DNA of 64,000 nucleotides from Whalleya microplaca. Lineage: Eukaryota > Ascomycota > Sordariomycetes > Xylariales > Xylariaceae. This document shows, piece by piece, positions 60,448 to 64,000 of this stretch (the stretch's first letter is position 1; every line of letters starts with the position of its first letter). A model generated the notes under the pieces. It had not been told where the DNA came from. It searched no databases and saw only the letters and a program-made list of their open reading frames with translations. The position numbers were made by a program, and so were the translations under genes. The stretch lies in NCBI GenBank assembly GCA_022497155.1, contig MU385783.1:1-64000 (forward strand). Direction: 5' to 3'.

Positions 60448-61937
60448 ATGGCAGCACCTGGTCCAGGTGCAAGTAACGATGATGTCGACTTGTACGGTAA
60501 GCTAGCCTCCCTTGCTTTCAGCCTACATCCAAACCTCCGAGACACTCCAAACATCCCGGTTGCTGACACAGCCTTCCAGAGCTCCTCGGCGTCGAGAGGA
60601 CAGCGAATGCAAATGACATAAAGAAAGCATACCGCAAGGTGAGACAAAACCACGAGTCATCTGGCGTAACTATGGAATATATCCGCCTGACCTATAATAC
60701 TAGCTCGCACTGCAACACCATCCCGACAAGGTTCCCGAGGAACAGCGGGAAGAGTCCGAGGACAAGTTCAAGCAGGTGACTCAAGCGTACGAGATTCTAC
60801 GGGACGAAGACAAGCGCGCGCTCTACGACAAACATGGCATGGCTGCCTTCGACCCGAGCAGAGGAGGCGGAGCAGGCATGGGCGAAGAGGTAGACATCAA
60901 CGACATTCTGGCACAAATGTTCGGTATGGGCATGGGCGGCGGCGGCGCGGGCCCCGGACGACCTCGACGTGGTCCTGATGAGGAGTCCAAGTACACCGTC
61001 AGCCTGGAGGATCTGTATAAGGGCAAGACCGTCAAGTTCGCCGCCAACAAGAACGTCATCTGCGGAACCTGCAAAGGAACCGGCGGCAAAGAGAAGGTGA
61101 AGCCTAATCAATGCGATCGCTGCAAGGGCAGAGGCAGCGTCGAGGCCTTCCGGCAGGTCGGTCCGGGCCTGGTTACACGTGAATCTGCCGTGTGCGATCG
61201 GTGTGAGGGTTCCGGTAACTATTACAAGGAAAAGGACCGGTGCAAGAAGTGCAAGGGCAAGCGGACCGTCTTGGAGACTAAGCCGTTGGAGATCTACATT
61301 CCGCGTGGTTCCTATCCCGGCGACCGGATCACGCTGGAAGGCGAGGCTGACCAGCGCCCCGACCAGACGCCGGGTGATCTGGTTTTCATCATCACCGAAG
61401 AGCCGCATGAGGTATTCAACCGGATTGGGAATGACCTCTCTGCCGACCTAGATATCACCCTTGCTGAAGCATTGACTGGCTTCTCACGCATTGCAGTGAA
61501 GCACCTCGACGGCCGAGGCATTCATGTCACTCATCCGCGAGGCAAGATCATGCGGCCCGGTCAGGTACTGAAGGTAGAGGGAGAGGGCATGCCCCTAAAG
61601 AGAGGCGATTCCAAGGGCGATCTCTACCTTGTCGTTAAGGTCGAGTTCCCCGAAGACGGCTGGCTCAAGGACGACGCTGCATACGAATCTCTACAGAAAC
61701 TTCTACCTGGACCTGCTCCGGAGCAGAAGGCTGAAGAAGTCGATGAAGTGGAATATGACGACGATGCCGATATCGACGAGGTATGTCCTGTTGCTTGTCT
61801 GCCAGGTTTCAACAGTTAAGAGCATGATGCTAACTACTCAATAGATGGGTGCGAACTCAGGGGATCCTCGATTTGGGGATGGATGGGAAGATGATGACGA
61901 CGAAGCTGGCGGACAGCCTCAATGTGCACAGCAGTAA
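60448..61937 (+). CDS. Type I J-domain co-chaperone (Hsp40, Xdj1-like) with C-terminal CaaX box
   Basis: Hsp70 co-chaperone. Exons 60448-60496, 60580-60638, 60704-61780 and 61845-61937 give 425 aa. The J domain has the HPD motif at residues 42-44. A very short G/F-like part ([14 protein letters not shown]) is followed by four zinc-finger repeats: [24 protein letters not shown] and CKKCKGKR. Then come the substrate-binding C-domains ([35 protein letters not shown]). The last exon adds an acidic tail ending QCAQQ, a CaaX-type farnesylation signal like the CASQ of Ydj1. The early part ([24 protein letters not shown]) resembles fungal Xdj1 rather than Ydj1; Xdj1 of yeast works at the mitochondrial outer membrane. 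Without intron 3 splicing the protein would end before the CaaX box. Confidence 0.94.
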
Positions 61938-62816
61938 CGAGTTACGAGATCATGACGTTTGGTTGGCAAAGACTGAAAGTTGCCGGCGTGAGTCTAGATT
62001 TGTGAGGGAGGATAGACAGGTCTAGAAATGCAGCTTGGCGCCATCTGGCCGTACAGCATGGAGCATCGGAACATAGGATAGAGAACGGCCCCCCTGGGAT
62101 AATTCAGGTAGGATATTATCTGCGCGGGAGGTGTTATATGCCCTGTCTACCTCTAAGGGGCTTATACATCTTCCTATTTGGTAACTCATGAATGGGAACA
62201 CCCCTCTCTGGGAGATGTCATCATCGTCAGCAAACCGGCTGTCCCAAAAGGCAGCTATATGTACGCTGCCGAAGTGCAATGATTTAGATGCACTGTGTTA
62301 GAATGCCGCAATCCAAGTCGGCAATCCAGATACAAAAGCACCACAATCAGATATATATATATCTACATCCAGTCCCTCAATGTTTTCTTTGAACAGCTCA
62401 AAAGTAAATTTGCCTACTTTGTACTGTGTAGATGTTCCGTAAACAGCCATGACAGCCCAGGCATCCCTAGCCACATGAATGTGGGGCCTATAGTTGTGGC
62501 TGAGGTGACTCACAGCCCCTCACTGACTCCATAATGTTGATTGCACAGCAAACTTTTCGAATTTTCGAGTTCCCGCGTGCACGTGACCCTAGCCACAAAC
62601 CCTAACAAAGCCCTTAGCGCGAAATTCAGGTGGTTTGCCATTGGAACTTTTCGGTCCCTCCAACTTACTGAATTTCGAGGGAGTGACCAGGTACATCACG
62701 ACAAACCCATCAAGACACCGACAAAAAATCCGTCAAGGTAAGCAATTCTCACCCTGCTATTACTACATGCTCCATCGCAAGAAGATCAATTTCAATTAAC
62801 TAACATTTCGTCGAAG
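61938..62816. other. Intergenic upstream of RPL32
   Basis: 879 bp with the J-protein 3' UTR and the RPL32 promoter. No additional gene was found; short frames look random. Confidence 0.6.
62598..62605 (+). promoter_or_regulatory. AACCCTAA box in the RPL32 promoter (candidate Tbf1-type site)
   Basis: The octamer AACCCTAA lies about 212 bp upstream of the RPL32 ATG. This telobox is the binding word of Tbf1-like Myb proteins, which drive ribosomal protein genes in many ascomycetes outside Saccharomyces. One octamer can arise by chance; its position at an RP gene is the only support. Confidence 0.45.
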
Positions 62817-63487
62817 ATGGTTGCCGCAAAGAAGCACGTCCCGATCGTCAAGAAGCGTATGTTCGACCCATGATATTTTCCCTACCTTGCAGCGACGCAC
62901 TTCGGAGGTTGATGGACAAGTGGATGGAATTTTCGATGAGCAATTGGGGCCAAGATATTGACGGTGCGATTCTTTATAGGTACCAAGACCTTCAACCGAC
63001 ACCAGAGCGATCGGTTCAAATGTCTTGCCAGAAGCTGGAGAAAGCCCAAGGGTATCGACAACCGAGTCCGAAGACGGTTCAAGGGTAACATGACTATGCC
63101 CTCGGTCCGTGCGCCCATTCTCGTCCTATCCATCGTCTACGATTGGGGAAGTATTGCGGGGGACAGACATGCTGATATGGATATTTGGTACAGATTGGCT
63201 TTGGCTCCAACAAGAAGACCCGACACATGATGCCCTCTGGCCACAAGGCCTTCCTTGTCAACAACACTCAGGACGTTGAGCTGCTGTTGATGCACAACCG
63301 AACCTACGCCGCAGAGTACGTGCACACCCGCATGGGGAAGTTTGATTGCAAGGGCAGATAGACTAACAAACACTGTAGGATTGCCCACAACGTCTCCTCA
63401 AGAAAGAGAATCGACATCATTGCACGAGCGAAGCAGCTGGGCGTGAAGGTAACCAACCCGAAGGCCAAGGTTACCACGGAGGTGTAA
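62817..63487 (+). CDS. RPL32: 60S ribosomal protein eL32
   Basis: Structural protein of the cytosolic large subunit. Exons 62817-62856, 62980-63104, 63194-63315 and 63379-63487 give 131 aa, the standard size. It reads [82 protein letters not shown] and ends [12 protein letters not shown], all diagnostic. Intron 2 uses the unusual donor GTCCGT; it is required because the next exon (IGFGSNKK) is only in phase from that point. Three introns in a 131-codon gene is normal for filamentous fungal ribosomal protein genes. Confidence 0.97.
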
Positions 63488-64000
63488 AAAGTCGCTTGGT
63501 GCGGCGACTACGGGGTTTCGGTTTCTCGTTTACGGCACTTGCATGCATGGGAAGGGTTTTGCTCTATGGTCTACGGACGGTTCGAGGTTCGAGCTAGCAT
63601 GTATTTCGTGCTAGGGAATACAACATGCCTTCTACGATGACACGAATCTGATTTTAGGATTCTTTCGCGAATCTGCTTGTCGAGATGTGAAACCTACCAA
63701 TCAAAAGATGGTACTTGAGAGGTGCACGGTGCGGGTCAAATCATCCTAGTAATTGTAGTAGTTCCCCATTCGATGTCTCTTTTCGATGCTAAATATGGTC
63801 CTCGGCACAGTGGCTTAGATACTGGTTCAAAAGTTGAGCCACCGGAATCAACGTATGTGGCCCAAAAGAGAGTCGCAGTGATACTATTGGGATGCTTACC
63901 TTAACCTGAAGGTTGACGCGTCAAGATAAATCTGGGACCTTAGTTGTTTGGAGACCCACGATAGGTGCCAACTGGCCTGACTCTATTGCCACGCCTCGGA
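63488..64000. other. Terminal intergenic stretch
   Basis: 513 bp after RPL32, presumably its 3' UTR and the next intergenic region. No feature is supported. Confidence 0.6.

Overview
This window is nuclear DNA of a filamentous ascomycete (Pezizomycotina). The evidence is the density of small introns (about 45-140 nt, GTRNGT donors, CTAAC/CTGAC branch sites), single-copy proteins of fungal type (MMM1, ALE1, VRG4, RSM10, a fungal-style CENP-A) and a repeat block with the C-to-T/G-to-A scars expected of repeat-induced point mutation (RIP). I cannot name the genus. No rRNA, convincing tRNA, CRISPR array, phage or secondary-metabolite cluster was found.

Layout. (1) 1-12.585 kb is an AT-rich, gene-free repeat block. 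It holds a 4.5-kb unit bounded by ~330-bp inverted arms, a third copy of that arm, a CAG-rich minisatellite that escaped mutation, and a decayed Ty3/Gypsy pol region readable on the minus strand. (2) 12.9-36 kb is ordinary gene space: MTO1, VPS45, MMM1, RCE1, a Ser-rich membrane protein, ALE1 and VRG4, separated by several gene-free gaps of 1-3 kb. (3) 36.2-41 kb holds an SDR gene and ADI1 with a complete 2,209-bp pogo/Fot-type DNA transposon between them. The element has perfect 71-bp TIRs, a TA duplication and a full-length but stop-riddled transposase, and it lies 173 bp upstream of the SDR start codon. (4) 41.9-63.5 kb is dense gene space: DER1, CENP-A, a FUN14 protein, aminopeptidase P, an importin-13/Kap122-type karyopherin, mitochondrial TrpRS, mitoribosomal protein S10, CSN5, mitochondrial GluRS, a type I J-protein with a CaaX end, and RPL32.

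Nearly all genes had to be assembled across introns. Exon boundaries below were derived by hand from splice signals, phase and family conservation, and each assembled frame is an exact multiple of three. Several genes serve mitochondria (MTO1, MSW1, RSM10, MSE1, the ERMES subunit MMM1, the FUN14 protein, possibly an aminopeptidase P isoform) and several serve the ER and secretory path (RCE1, ALE1, VRG4, DER1, VPS45). These are housekeeping genes lying near each other, not an operon or a cluster with one job.

No wholly new multi-gene system is evident. The most noteworthy signals are the pogo element, in which every premature stop is TAA/TAG while glutamine codons on the same strand stay intact (one-strand mutation), the unequal mutation of the two arms of the 4.5-kb repeat, the repeated N-aromatic-x-x-x-G motif in the Ser-rich membrane protein, and the Arg/Gly-rich CENP-A tail.
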